Source: JAJPKK01 sp963844635 (GTDB lineage Bacteria; Pseudomonadota; Alphaproteobacteria; Rhizobiales; Xanthobacteraceae). Taken from it: a DNA stretch of 64,000 nt. The stretch is taken from positions 124,001-188,000 of the forward strand of contig CAWJPD010000004.1 of NCBI GenBank assembly GCA_963844635.1. The letters are read 5' to 3'. Position 1 is the first letter of the stretch. Each line of letters begins with the position of its first letter. Shown in pieces: positions 1 to 9,555 of the stretch. The position numbers were made by a program, and so were the translations under genes. The notes beneath the pieces were generated by a model. It ran no database searches. It was given only the letters and a program-made list of their open reading frames with translations, and had not been told where the DNA came from.

Positions 1-352
1 GACAGAATTTCGAAGACCACGATCGGGTCGCCGCGGTCGCGTCGGTGCATATCGGCGGCTTCGCTCGTTTTTGGGATCACCAAAACATCCGGCTCAGGAC
101 GCCGAGTCTCCGAAACGCGAACTCCAAGGCCAGGAAGCACGACCCAGGATGAAGCCGAGGAGCGACGCTCAAGAAGGCCCAGCGCTATGGTGATGTTCTT
201 GACAATGAGCTGGTGAAAAGGGAGCTCGGCGACGCATTCAAGAGCGGCTCACCGTCGATCAGCTCCCATTTCCCGTCGTCTTCCTGCGCATCGACGAATT
301 TGTAGAATTCGTCGATCGTCATCGGCCCGCTGTCGATTGTGGGAACGCCCAC
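1..352 (-). pseudogene. Uma2 family (DUF820) endonuclease-like protein, frameshifted, cut by window edge
   Basis: A GTG at 352 follows a GGAGAGG ribosome binding site and opens a frame reading MTIDEFYKFVDAQEDDGKWE and then LIDGEPLLNAS, the usual Uma2 N-terminus. After about position 222 the family match continues one frame over (PFHQLIVKNITIALGLLE, then PGLGVRVSETRRPEPDVLVI) up to base 1. The two halves are joined by a single-base shift beside an AAAAGGG run. Uma2 proteins have a PD-(D/E)XK nuclease-like fold and unclear physiological roles. The break may be real decay or a sequencing error. The 3' end lies outside the window. Confidence 0.7.
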
Positions 353-388
353 AGCCCTCTCCGTGCGATCAACTCCTGAGGCTCGGCG

Positions 389-1186
389 TCAGCTCTTGAC
401 CAGGACCGGGCCGGTGCCCTGCGGGCGCTCACCTTCTCCCATGATTCCGAGGCGCTTGGCGACTTCGGTGTAGGCTTCGAGAAGACCGCCGAGGTCGCGG
501 CGGAATCGGTCCTTGTCGAGCTTCTCGTTCGACTTGATGTCCCAGAGCCTGCAGGAATCCGGCGAAATCTCGTCGGCGACGACGATCCGCATCATCTCGT
601 TTTCCCACAGCCGGCCACACTCCATCTTGAAATCGATCAGACGAATACCGACGCCGAGAAACAGGCCGGACAGGAAATCATTAACCCTGATCGCGAGCGC
701 CATCACGTCGTCGATTTCCTGCGGCGTGGCCCAGCCGAACGCGGTGATGTGCTCTTCTGCGACCATGGGATCGTTGAGTGCGTCGTTCTTGTAGTAGAAC
801 TCGATGATCGAACGCGGCAACTGCGTGCCTTCTTCGATGCCCAAACGCTGCGCCAGCGAACCTGCGGCGACATTGCGAACCACGATTTCGAGCGGAATGA
901 TCTCCACTTCGCGAATCAGTTGCTCGCGCATATTGAGCCGGCGAATGAAGTGCGTGGGCACGCCAATATTGTTGAGATGCTGAAAGACATATTCGGAAAT
1001 GCGATTGTTCAAAACGCCCTTGCCTTCAATCACCTGGTGCTTTTTTGCATTGAAGGCCGTGGCGTCGTCCTTGAAGTGCTGGATCAGGGTTCCCGGCTCG
1101 GGTCCTTCATAAAGAACCTTCGCCTTGCCTTCATAGATGCGGCGACGTCGGCTCATAGGAATGTACCGTGGCTTGAGGAAATCCAT
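389..1186 (-). CDS. purC: Phosphoribosylaminoimidazole-succinocarboxamide synthase (SAICAR synthetase)
   Basis: Catalyses ATP-dependent joining of CAIR and aspartate to give SAICAR in de novo purine synthesis, in the cytosol. The frame is 265 aa. The family start RRRRIYEGKAKVLYEG, the substrate stretch PLEIVVRNVAAGS and the late motif LIDFKMECGRL are all intact. Two starts are possible: ATG at 1186 has GGAG ten bases upstream, while ATG at 1156 gives the more usual 255-aa protein but lacks a clear ribosome site. It is divergent from the DUF1476 gene, with about 280 bp between them. Other purine genes (cvpA-purF) lie 5 kb away on the other strand. Confidence 0.95.
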   Translation of the reverse strand: MDFLKPRYIPMSRRRRIYEGKAKVLYEGPEPGTLIQHFKDDATAFNAKKHQVIEGKGVLNNRISEYVFQHLNNIGVPTHFIRRLNMREQLIREVEIIPLEIVVRNVAAGSLAQRLGIEEGTQLPRSIIEFYYKNDALNDPMVAEEHITAFGWATPQEIDDVMALAIRVNDFLSGLFLGVGIRLIDFKMECGRLWENEMMRIVVADEISPDSCRLWDIKSNEKLDKDRFRRDLGGLLEAYTEVAKRLGIMGEGERPQGTGPVLVKS

Positions 1187-1465
1187 GGTGCCGTGGCTCC
1201 GTTTTCGAGTTCAAGGTCCGCGGCGGCGGAGAATCGGCGCGCATCCATTTCGATCGGCGCCCCAGCTTGGCCGAAATGCTTGCCCAGCAGCCCGCGCCGG
1301 CAAACCAGCCGACGCGATGCGCAGCACAATCCACATAAGCCCATCATTGCCGTCCCGCAACGGCTGTGTTTTGGCGCAAACCCGTCGTCTTGACGGCCGA
1401 TCCCCATTATGCAAGGCAATTCGATCAGGCGAGCAGCCAGTTTGCATTCGTGACGGGGCGCGACG

Positions 1466-1789
1466 ATGAGCATCTTCGATAAGCGCGAAGAAGGGTTCGA
1501 GCAGAAGTTCGCCCATGACGAGGAACTTCGCTTCAAGGCCAATGCGCGCCGCAACAAGATGCTCGGGCTGTGGGCTGCCGAGAAACTCGGCCTCTCCGGA
1601 CCCGATGCCGAAGCCTATGCCGGCGCTCTTCTTGCCGCGGACCTCGACGATCCGGGCAGCGACACAGTGTTGCGCAAGCTGCGCGCGGATTTCGACACCA
1701 AGAAGGTGTCGCAATCCGATCATCAAATTCGCCGCAAGATGCTCGAATTCCTGGCGACAGCGGTGAACGAGATCGAGGCGGGGCGCTGA
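1466..1789 (+). CDS. DUF1476 protein, zeta-type inhibitor of F1-ATPase
   Basis: A 107-aa protein beginning MSIFDKREEGFEQKFAHDEE, the hallmark of DUF1476. In Paracoccus denitrificans this family is the zeta subunit, whose N-terminal helix blocks rotation of the F1-ATPase in the hydrolysis direction; the function here is transferred from that work. The protein is charged, helical and has no membrane segment. It is divergent from purC, an arrangement I recall from other Hyphomicrobiales. The ATG at 1466 has only a weak GGGG ribosome site. Nothing unusual in sequence or length. Confidence 0.9.
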   Translation: MSIFDKREEGFEQKFAHDEELRFKANARRNKMLGLWAAEKLGLSGPDAEAYAGALLAADLDDPGSDTVLRKLRADFDTKKVSQSDHQIRRKMLEFLATAVNEIEAGR

Positions 1790-1845
1790 TCGCGCAGCGC
1801 CGGACGCTGTGGAACCGTAATTGGTTTGTCGCCCCTCGCGGCGGA

Positions 1846-4800
1846 TCAGGTCCGCGGCGCTCGCACCTCGGCCGCTGCTTGCGGCTTTGTGCGCTCAGGT
1901 GCTGCGCTTTCAGGTACCGGTGTAGCAGGGGAGGGCGGAGCAAATCCGTCGGTCGCGGGATATCGCGCCCGCATGTCGCGCAGGAAGCTTTGGAGCGTAT
2001 CGACGGCTGCAATTCGCCGGACGAGGTCGCGAAACTCCGCAGTCGGCGCGGAGAAGGGCGACGTTGCCACTTCGAATGAGCGCCGCTCCGGCCCATCCGC
2101 CATTTTGGCTCCGTATTTCTCGCGGAACCTGCCAAGACCGAGGGTGTCGCGGTCAAGTGCATAGCCGACTGCCGCCCGCAACAGGTCCGCGCGTTCGACA
2201 TCGCTGAGCGGCTCGAAGTCCTTCCAGCGCTCGCCATACATGAGCTCGATCTGTTCGGCAGCTTCGCGCCAATGCTTTTCCGCCCAATAGGCGTCGGCGC
2301 GCACACGGCCGGCTTCGCGGCCGTTTAAGCTCGCGATGATGTCGATCGCCGTTGCGGGCCGCCCGCTGTCCGATACGGCGCGCGCTTCGATCAAGAGCCG
2401 CTGATTACGCAATTCGTTGGAAAGTTCCGCGGTGCGGGTCGTGCTCAGCGCCGCGAGCGCCATGTCGGGCTTGCAATTCATCAGGTAGATCACGGCCAAT
2501 CGCGCCGCGACTTCGGCACGGGCCGCGCCCTGCAGGCGATGGTCGACCTGGTGCTGCAGCAATTCCGCCGCCTGGTCGAGCAGATCGACGGCGACCAGGC
2601 GGTCGCTGAGGCGGCGCACCATTTCGTCGCCGCGCCGTCCGATCGGGGTGAGTTCGCGAAAATCATAAAACAGGGCCAGAGCCTCGACGGCAGGCAGTGC
2701 ATCGCCCTTGCCGCCCAGGAACAGCGCTTCGAAGCTGGCCGCGGCGTCATCCTGGATTTGGCGGGTCATTTCCGCATTGGGGTGCGCCTTGAAGGCGGTG
2801 CGCATGACGTGGAACGCCTCGCGATAGCGGCCGTCGTCGGTATATAGCCGGGCAAGGACCTGGAGCGCCTCGATTTCGGTATCGTCGCCGCGCCAGAAGG
2901 TGGTGAGGGATTCGAGCTCGGAGATCACGTCCTCGTGCTTCATGGTCCCGAGCTGGGAACGCAGCAGGATATCGTGAAGGCGGCCGCGCGCCGCAGCGAT
3001 GCGGTCGCTCGAATCGGCGGCAGAATGATAAAAGGAGATGGCGTCCTCGTTGCGGCCGGTGCCTTCGGCGAGGCGACCCGCGAGCACGGCGAGGCGCGCT
3101 TCCCATTCCTTCGGCGCGCCGAGCGTCTCGAATTCGCTGAGCTTGTTCGCGGCGGTAGCGAAATCGCGAATTTCGATCGCCGCCCTTATGGTCTCGAAGG
3201 TGACCTCGCGCTGGAACTCAATCGGCAACGTGCCGATCGCGGTATCCATCTTGGCGAAGTTCTCGCTGGCAACGGCCCAGCGTCCCTGCTTGGCGTAGCC
3301 GAGCGCGCGCCACAGCTGCGCATCGTAACTGTTGCCGACGAGCGGGTTGGCGAGATCGGCAAGACCCTCCTCGATGCGGCCCATCATGATGTTCGCGATT
3401 GCGCGCATGACGAGGCCGGTCGGGTCTTCGGCGGTCGCATGGTCCTCGGCCAGCGCGACATCGAGCACGCCTTTAGCCTCCGGGTACATTTCGCGAGCAA
3501 GATAGAATCGCGCGAGCTCGAACCGAGCCGGCATGCGCTTGCCTTCAGTCGCCTCCGCAGCGGTGGCGATCAGCGTCTTCTGCCGCTCGCCGAAATCGGC
3601 TTCGCGGTCGTAGCCCCACGCCCTCGGATCGAGCACGATCGGGCGATAACCGCGGCGTCCCATCTCTCCGGCAGGTGAGAGCAGCAATCCGCCAGGGCGC
3701 GAGATGACGACCTTGTCACCAGTGAGATCGACATCGAGATCGTCGGCAAACGGCTCGATCACAAGCCCTTGCGTTGTGGCCAGCGCCCGGAACTCGACGA
3801 AGTCCTGCTCCTTGAGCATCCCATGCGGAGGTGGAAACCCGGTGACGACGAACAGCGCATCCCCGGCATCGGGGTCGACCAGGCGGTGCACCGATCGCGG
3901 CCGCTCGAACGGAGCCACCGCCGTCGACCGTGCGGCGCTCGCGACGTTGCGGGTGATCACGATCGGCTGCGTGGGATCGGACACGGTATCGCCGATCGCG
4001 ATTGTCCATTCGGTATCGCCGCTGATCGAGATGAGGCGAGGCCGCTCGAGCTTGAGGCGGATGAGTTGGAAATCGGGGTAGCTTGAGGCGGAAGCGCCGC
4101 TGATTGTGTGGGTCGCGTCTTCCTGCAAGGCGGAAACATCGATCGGAGCCGCCGAATCGAAAACCGCCCAAAGCATATCGGCGCGACGGAATACGGCGCC
4201 TGCGGTCGAAACCGCAAATGGAAACACGAGCTTGATCCCATCGCCCTCACGGCGAACCTCAACCTTCAGGCTGGCCGTCGCCCCGGCAGAGGCTGCGCCA
4301 GCCGTGACGGTGGGCTGTACGGTGGGGGGAGAAGCGGAGCCAGCGGGAACGAGCGGGGCTGTGGTTGGGGGAGCGGGTACGGCCGCAGCCGAAGGCGCCG
4401 CAGCGGTGGCTGGCGCCGCCTGAGCCATCGCGCCGGCGCTGGCAGGCGCCGAGGTTGGCGGGCTGGTTCTCGCCATCGCTTCGCGCTGTTCCACCGTTGC
4501 TGGATCGACGGGCACCGCCGTGATCGGTGCCGGATCCCCTGGCCCTGCAGCGGCCGTCGCAACAGGTTTCGCCTGCCGGATTGACATGCGATTGGCCGCC
4601 TCGATCTCCGTCGCCGGATCGAAGGTCATGGTGGAGGGCAAGGTATCCGGCATCGGAAACGGATCGGCGCGACGGGTATTCCCCGCGCCGCGGGCCGGCA
4701 CCGTGAGTGGTGCCGCCAATATGAACGGCAATCCTCCGGTTGTGGCGGCAGCTGCGGCATCGGTGGGCCGCGGCTCTCGATCATCGCTGCGCCTTTGCTG

Positions 4801-5715
4801 GATTGCTGCCGGCTGAGCGACATCGAGGACGTAGCTGTTGTCCTCGCGGAAGCTGCGAAGATCGACTTTGCCGATGAAGGTGAACCGGATTGTGGTCGTC
4901 TGCTCTCCGGTCACGGCATCGATGCGGTCGATCATTGCCGGAAGCGAGGCTTTGGCTTCAGCAAGATCGAATTTGACCGGCGCATCGAATTGCAGATCGA
5001 ACTTCTCCCCGTTGCGTTCGGCGAGGACCGCGACCAGGTCTGGCAATTCGAAGACATACCGCGAGAAGGTCGGCTGATTGGCGACGTGCACGCGCGTCAC
5101 CGCCATCTGCTTTTGCTGTGCGAGCAGGCGCATTTGGCGCTGGCGCCGGTCGGCTTCCTTGGCGCGGCGGGCGAGGTCTTCGACGACCTCTTGCGGCAGC
5201 GGCGGCGGCGGCCCCGTCCAGCTGTCTGGCAGCAGATCGACAAATAGCCGTTCGTTGGCCTGCATCGAGTGCAGAGTGAGCTTGCGCGCCAACGCAATTC
5301 GCAGTCCTTTGCCGTCGGGGTCGCGACGTGCGGCGCTGACATATCCCGCTGCCGCCGAATTCAGCCGATCGGTGGATAGCTCGACCGGGACGCTGAAACT
5401 GACGACCAGGATACCGTTCGACATCCGTACACTGGCGTCGACGTCGCTGCTGAAACGATAAACAATTTGGGCGTAGCCGCTTGACGTATCGACCGAGATT
5501 TCCGCGCCGACCGGCTGCGCGAATGCGCTCTGTCCCCCACCTCCGATCAGCAGTGCGAATAGCGGAAGCACGCCGGCCAATAGGCGCCGCGCCAGGATGC
5601 GAGACACCTTGCGGGCCCGGCGATGCCGAGGCTCCGCGCTTCCTGCGGCCGGGAACTCCACGGGTGATACGCTCCCGATGACGCGGCCGCGCTTGCGGCG
5701 CGTCAGTCGGTTCAT
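1846..5715 (-). CDS. Large secreted tetratricopeptide-type protein with AMIN-like N-terminal repeats
   Basis: One uninterrupted 1289-aa frame. Residues 1-67 look like a long signal peptide (basic stretch, hydrophobic run ending AFAQPVG). Three beta-rich blocks, at about 70-175, 205-310 and 480-590, have the alternating pattern of AMIN-like modules; between the second and third lies a low-complexity Pro/Ala/Thr linker (about 310-480). From about 700 onward the protein is alpha-helical with repeated A-x-L-G/Y-x3-A patterns, fitting a TPR/solenoid array. Such architecture suggests a periplasmic scaffold, perhaps touching peptidoglycan, but I do not recognise a named function. The last 40 residues are again Pro/Ala-rich. 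Upstream of the ATG I see no good ribosome site, so the start may be further in. The family appears conserved in Hyphomicrobiales. Confidence 0.75.
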   Translation of the reverse strand: MNRLTRRKRGRVIGSVSPVEFPAAGSAEPRHRRARKVSRILARRLLAGVLPLFALLIGGGGQSAFAQPVGAEISVDTSSGYAQIVYRFSSDVDASVRMSNGILVVSFSVPVELSTDRLNSAAAGYVSAARRDPDGKGLRIALARKLTLHSMQANERLFVDLLPDSWTGPPPPLPQEVVEDLARRAKEADRRQRQMRLLAQQKQMAVTRVHVANQPTFSRYVFELPDLVAVLAERNGEKFDLQFDAPVKFDLAEAKASLPAMIDRIDAVTGEQTTTIRFTFIGKVDLRSFREDNSYVLDVAQPAAIQQRRSDDREPRPTDAAAAATTGGLPFILAAPLTVPARGAGNTRRADPFPMPDTLPSTMTFDPATEIEAANRMSIRQAKPVATAAAGPGDPAPITAVPVDPATVEQREAMARTSPPTSAPASAGAMAQAAPATAAAPSAAAVPAPPTTAPLVPAGSASPPTVQPTVTAGAASAGATASLKVEVRREGDGIKLVFPFAVSTAGAVFRRADMLWAVFDSAAPIDVSALQEDATHTISGASASSYPDFQLIRLKLERPRLISISGDTEWTIAIGDTVSDPTQPIVITRNVASAARSTAVAPFERPRSVHRLVDPDAGDALFVVTGFPPPHGMLKEQDFVEFRALATTQGLVIEPFADDLDVDLTGDKVVISRPGGLLLSPAGEMGRRGYRPIVLDPRAWGYDREADFGERQKTLIATAAEATEGKRMPARFELARFYLAREMYPEAKGVLDVALAEDHATAEDPTGLVMRAIANIMMGRIEEGLADLANPLVGNSYDAQLWRALGYAKQGRWAVASENFAKMDTAIGTLPIEFQREVTFETIRAAIEIRDFATAANKLSEFETLGAPKEWEARLAVLAGRLAEGTGRNEDAISFYHSAADSSDRIAAARGRLHDILLRSQLGTMKHEDVISELESLTTFWRGDDTEIEALQVLARLYTDDGRYREAFHVMRTAFKAHPNAEMTRQIQDDAAASFEALFLGGKGDALPAVEALALFYDFRELTPIGRRGDEMVRRLSDRLVAVDLLDQAAELLQHQVDHRLQGAARAEVAARLAVIYLMNCKPDMALAALSTTRTAELSNELRNQRLLIEARAVSDSGRPATAIDIIASLNGREAGRVRADAYWAEKHWREAAEQIELMYGERWKDFEPLSDVERADLLRAAVGYALDRDTLGLGRFREKYGAKMADGPERRSFEVATSPFSAPTAEFRDLVRRIAAVDTLQSFLRDMRARYPATDGFAPPSPATPVPESAAPERTKPQAAAEVRAPRT

Positions 5716-5952
5716 CCTAAGCGGAGGTATTTAACGGGCGGTTAAAGAGACTAACCTCGTCTGGCGGTACGGCTGTGGCGGTCCGATTCGACCTTTGAGG
5801 TGGCGCGCGTACCCGGGTGTCGTTGTCGGAGCTGCTGCAATCGGGCGCTGCACAGAACAGATGACGGCTACGATTCGCCCCGCTATATACGTGCTCGGAC
5901 AGGCCGCGTGGGGGCGACCGGCCATCCAATCAACATCCGCACAGGGACGAAG

Positions 5953-6480
5953 ATGTATCTCGACATCCTCCTCATCGTGGTCATGCTGATATCCGGAATG
6001 CTGGCGATGGTGCGCGAACTCATTCGCGAAGTGCTGTCGATCGTCGGCTGGGCGGCGGCCGCGGCGGCCGCGCTTTACGCCTATGCCAAGCTGCTGCCGC
6101 TGGCGAAAACCTATTTCAGCAACTGGAACGATTATGTGGTGGCCGGGGGGACCGTGGCGAGCGCATTCCTGCTCACCCTGATCATCGTGTCGGTGGTCAC
6201 GGTGCGTGTTTCGGACAAGGTGCTCGACAGCCGGATCGGGGCGCTCGACCGCACGCTCGGTTTTCTGTTTGGGTTGGCGAGGGGCCTCGTCATCGTCGTT
6301 GTGGCATTTGCGTTTTTCGATTGGCTGGTACCGAAGGCGCAGCCGACCTGGATCACCAGCGCGCAAGCCCTCCCCATGCTGAAAACCCTGCGCGACGATA
6401 TTATATCCGTGTCACCTGACCTCGAGGCGCTCTACCTGAAGGTCAAGAAGAAGAAAGAAGATGCCGAACCGCCAGCCTGA
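5953..6480 (+). CDS. cvpA: CvpA family inner-membrane protein
   Basis: A 175-aa protein starting MYLDILLIVVMLISGMLAMV with four hydrophobic segments (about 3-25, 27-47, 63-85 and 100-123) and a charged tail rich in Lys (VKKKKEDAEPP). CvpA was named for colicin V production in Escherichia coli; the conserved role concerns the cell envelope and is not settled. The frame is open further upstream, but the ATG at 5953 fits the family start and the preceding GGGACGAAG. It lies directly before purF, the arrangement also known from E. coli. Confidence 0.9.
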   Translation: MYLDILLIVVMLISGMLAMVRELIREVLSIVGWAAAAAAALYAYAKLLPLAKTYFSNWNDYVVAGGTVASAFLLTLIIVSVVTVRVSDKVLDSRIGALDRTLGFLFGLARGLVIVVVAFAFFDWLVPKAQPTWITSAQALPMLKTLRDDIISVSPDLEALYLKVKKKKEDAEPPA

Positions 6481-6693
6481 CGATTGCCGCGCGTCCCGCT
6501 CGCTTGAGAGGCTTGACAGCTTCGTTGTGAGGGCGGATGGGCAGCGACAATGACGGCTCCTGTCGATCATTGCATCTGTCCCGCCGGCCGGTCCGAAAGG
6601 GGGGTGCGTCGCCGCAGGGACCCGGGTGAGGCCGATTACGGGTGTGATCGGAACTCCGAAGGCGCGGCCGATTCCCTCCAGTGGGAGGAACTT

Positions 6694-8139
6694 GTGGACG
6701 CGGACGGCGATCGGTTGCGCGAAGCTTGCGGCGTGTTCGGTATTTTCGGCCATCCCGATGCCGCCACGATTACGGCGCTTGGCTTGCATGCCTTGCAGCA
6801 TCGCGGGCAGGAGGCGGCAGGCATCGTCAGTTATGACGGCCGTCGCTTCCATTCCGAGCGGCGGCTCGGCCTCGTCGGCGATACGTTTTCACGCCGGGAG
6901 GTGATCGAGCGGCTGCCCGGCGACATGGCCATCGGCCATGTCCGCTACTCGACCACCGGGGAGACGGTGCTGCGCAACGTGCAGCCGCTGTTCTCCGAAC
7001 TCAATGCCGGCGGTTTTGCCGTTGGCCATAACGGCAATCTCACCAATGGCCTGACGCTGCGGCGCCAGCTCGTGCGCGACGGCGCCATCATGCAGTCGAC
7101 CACCGACACCGAGGTGATTCTGCACCTTTTGGCGCGCTCGGGGCGGCTCGCTTCATCGATCGCTTCATCGAGGCGTTGAGGCAGCTTGAAGGTTCGTACT
7201 CGCTCGCGGCGCTTACCAACAAGAAGCTGGTCGGGGCGCGCGACCCGCTCGGGATCCGGCCGCTGGTGCTCGGCGAACTCGACGGCTGCCCGATCGTCAC
7301 GTCGGAAACTTGTGCGCTCGACATCATCGGCGCGCGCCACGTCCGCGACGTGGAAAACGGGGAAATCGTCGTATTTTCGAAGGAGGGGGACAGAGTCGAT
7401 CAAGCCGTTCCCGGCGGTGGCGCCGCGGCCCTGCATCTTCGAATATATCTACTTCGCCCGCCCGGACTTCGTCGTCGGCGGACGCAGCGTGTATCAGATC
7501 CGCCGCAACATGGGCATCGAACTCGCTGCCGAGGCGCCGGCGATCGCCGATGTCGTCGTTCCGGTTCCCGACAGCGGCGTGCCAGCCGGGATCGGCTATG
7601 CACAGGCATCGAGCATCCCTTACGAACTCGGCATCATCCGCAATCATTATGTAGGCCGCACCTTCATCGAGCCGACCCAGTCGATCCGCGAGCTTGGCGT
7701 CCGGCTCAAGCACAATGCCAACCGGTCGGTCGTCGCCGGCAAACGCATCGTCCTGATCGATGACAGCCTGGTGCGCGGCACCACGTCGGTGAAGATCGTG
7801 CGGATGATGCGCGAAGCCGGCGCGCGCGAGGTGCATTTCCGCATCGCCTCGCCGCCGATCACGCATCCGGACTTCTACGGCATCGACACGCCGGAGCGCG
7901 ACAAGCTCCTCGCCGCGACCCATTCGGTCGAGGAGATGCGCAAGATCATCGATGCGGATTCGCTGAGTTTCCTCTCGATCGCCGGCGTCTATCGCGCGAT
8001 GGGCGAGGGGCGGCGCGACCCGGTGCGGCCGCAGTTCACCGATCATTGCTTCACCGGAGAATATCCGACGCCGCTCACCGACCGCAGCGCCGAGGTGATG
8101 ATCCCGCGGCAACTGTCGCTGCTCGCCGAAGCGAGCTGA
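6694..8139 (+). CDS. purF: Amidophosphoribosyltransferase, read across two compensating frameshifts
   Basis: First committed step of purine synthesis: PRPP plus glutamine gives phosphoribosylamine. A GTG at 6694 follows GGGAGGA and gives a short propeptide before the Cys of ACGVFGIFG, the N-terminal nucleophile of class II glutamine amidotransferases. HALQHRGQEAAG and HVRYSTTGE are present. The C-terminal PRTase part has the PRPP loop IVLIDDSLVRGTTS and the conserved GIIRNHYVGRTFI. The frame shifts by one near 7141-7150 (RFIDRFIEALRQLEGSYS is one frame over) and returns at the G5 run at 7385-7389, where removing one G restores KEGTESIKPFPAVAPRPC. The shifts are most likely sequence errors; if real, the product is dead. 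Confidence 0.85.
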
Positions 8140-8273
8140 GGCAAGTTCCGGTTATATCGGCGCGTCGCGCCCAGAGAGTGTGAATCTTTCCAATTTGCCT
8201 ATTCTCGACATGAGTTGAATCAAGCACTGACGACTCCTGAAAATCTCCGAAGCCGGGAAAGACTTGCAGGCTC

Positions 8274-8435
8274 GTAGGGTGGGCAAAATCGCGCGCCGTC
8301 ACCTTCCAACAGTTTGGGTCTCAGAGGCGATTTTGCCCACGCGGTCGGCGATTTCTTGATAGCTCCGACAGCGTGGGCAACGCGCCTGCGTTTGTGCAAA
8401 TGGCATGCCCGGTTTAGGCGCGTTGCACACCCTAC
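8274..8435. repeat. 162-bp palindrome-ended intergenic repeat, copy 1
   Basis: Begins GTAGGGTGGGCAAAATCGCG and ends CGTTGCACACCCTAC, so the ends form an inverted repeat. It contains GATTTTGCCCACGCGGTCGG and CGTGGGCAACGCG, which can pair with the ends. A second copy of nearly equal length lies at 14778-14938. It has no reading frame and is MITE- or REP-like. It occupies the gap between purF and the next gene. Confidence 0.8.
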
Positions 8436-8501
8436 CGATTGATTTGATTTACTGCGTCCGCCGACCTCTCCCGCAGGCGGGGGAGGAAACGAGCCACCGG
8501 T

Positions 8502-9362
8502 TCAGAAATCGGGCCGATCAGAGCGCGGCAGCGGCACGACGTCATAACCAAAATAAGCCGTGTTGTTCTCGGCGCAAACCATTTCGGGCATCGAGTCTCC
8601 CTCGACCCGCCGGTAACGCTGGATCGCATTCCATGGCGTGTTGAAAGCGCCCGGGTCTTCGACATGGACCCTCACCTCGATCGTGCGTCCGCCGTCGATC
8701 AGCTGGAACCGCTCGATCACGTGCAACTCGGCGGTGTGCGGCGTGCGATAATTGTCGACGAAGGTCTTATCGTTCTGACCGATGGTGTCGACGACGAGGG
8801 TGTCGCCGTCTTCGTAATGGCCGATCGATTCTCCGTACCATGATGGCTTCGGATCGGCCGAATGCGGCTGGTTCAGGTGGATATGGCGAATCTGGGCGTC
8901 CTGCTGCCAGATCATCAGCACTTCGGATGGGGTCTGGATGAAGCGCACCGGATTTGCCGGAAATAGCAAAAAGCTCGGGACGCCGGAAGGATAGCAGCGC
9001 GAATCCGCAGTGAACGGGATTTTTCCGGCGATCACCTCGGCATTGGCCCTCCTCATCTGCTCCACCGCCCACGGCTTCAGGATTGGATTGGTGAGGTCGG
9101 CGACGCGATAGGTCGGCTGTTTGTGAAGACGGGTGGCTTCGGCATTGGTGAGGTAAGGATAGTGCGGGTCATTGGTGACCGGCCCCGGCCCGCTGGGCGG
9201 CTGGACGAAATCGACGCCAAAGCCCTTTCCCGAGGCGACCCAACCGACATTCGGGTTCGGAGAAAAAACCGGAATGGCGTCTTGCTCGGCGGCCAGCGCA
9301 GGGGCAAGCGCGCACGCGCCATACACAACGAGCGCGACCACTCCTTCAAATCCGCGCGACAT
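8502..9362 (-). CDS. Secreted protein of unknown function, paralogue 1 of 3
   Basis: A 286-aa protein with a signal peptide (MSRGFEGVVALVVYGACALA, cleavage near ALAAEQ). ATG 9362 has GAGGAG eight bases upstream; a longer frame to 9482 would run over the terminator of the next gene, so I reject it. The mature part carries SIGHYEDGDTLVVDTIGQND, HVIERFQLIDGG and near the end EMVCAENN. The same spaced motifs occur in the proteins at 17827-18771 and 55192-56034, so these are one family. I recognise the family as common in soil alphaproteobacteria but without a known function. It probably acts in the periplasm. It shares direction with the barrel genes upstream. Confidence 0.75.
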   Translation of the reverse strand: MSRGFEGVVALVVYGACALAPALAAEQDAIPVFSPNPNVGWVASGKGFGVDFVQPPSGPGPVTNDPHYPYLTNAEATRLHKQPTYRVADLTNPILKPWAVEQMRRANAEVIAGKIPFTADSRCYPSGVPSFLLFPANPVRFIQTPSEVLMIWQQDAQIRHIHLNQPHSADPKPSWYGESIGHYEDGDTLVVDTIGQNDKTFVDNYRTPHTAELHVIERFQLIDGGRTIEVRVHVEDPGAFNTPWNAIQRYRRVEGDSMPEMVCAENNTAYFGYDVVPLPRSDRPDF

Positions 9363-9444
9363 CGGGTGTCTCCTCAATCGAGATTTCCCGTCGAGCATAG
9401 CATCACAACGCAGGCAGGACACATCCTCCGCGCAGGACATGATG

Positions 9445-9484
9445 CGAATAAAAATTCCGTGTGCCGCCAAAGGGCTGCACACGG
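9445..9484 (-). terminator. Intrinsic terminator of the barrel gene at 9556-10329
   Basis: On the minus strand CCGTGTGC and GCACACGG pair across a 12-base loop and are followed by AATTTTTATT. It lies 72 bases past the stop codon of the barrel gene. Confidence 0.75.
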
Positions 9485-9555
9485 AGCAACTTGAGGAAAA
9501 TCATTACCTGTGTGGGAGGATCAAGTCTCGCAGCGCAGGCACATCCCAAATGTCA

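Noticed and set aside
8502..9482. Longer form of the first secreted paralogue, starting at 9482
   Set aside because: The extra 40 codons cross the neighbouring gene's terminator, and the signal peptide begins at ATG 9362, which has its own GAGGAG site.
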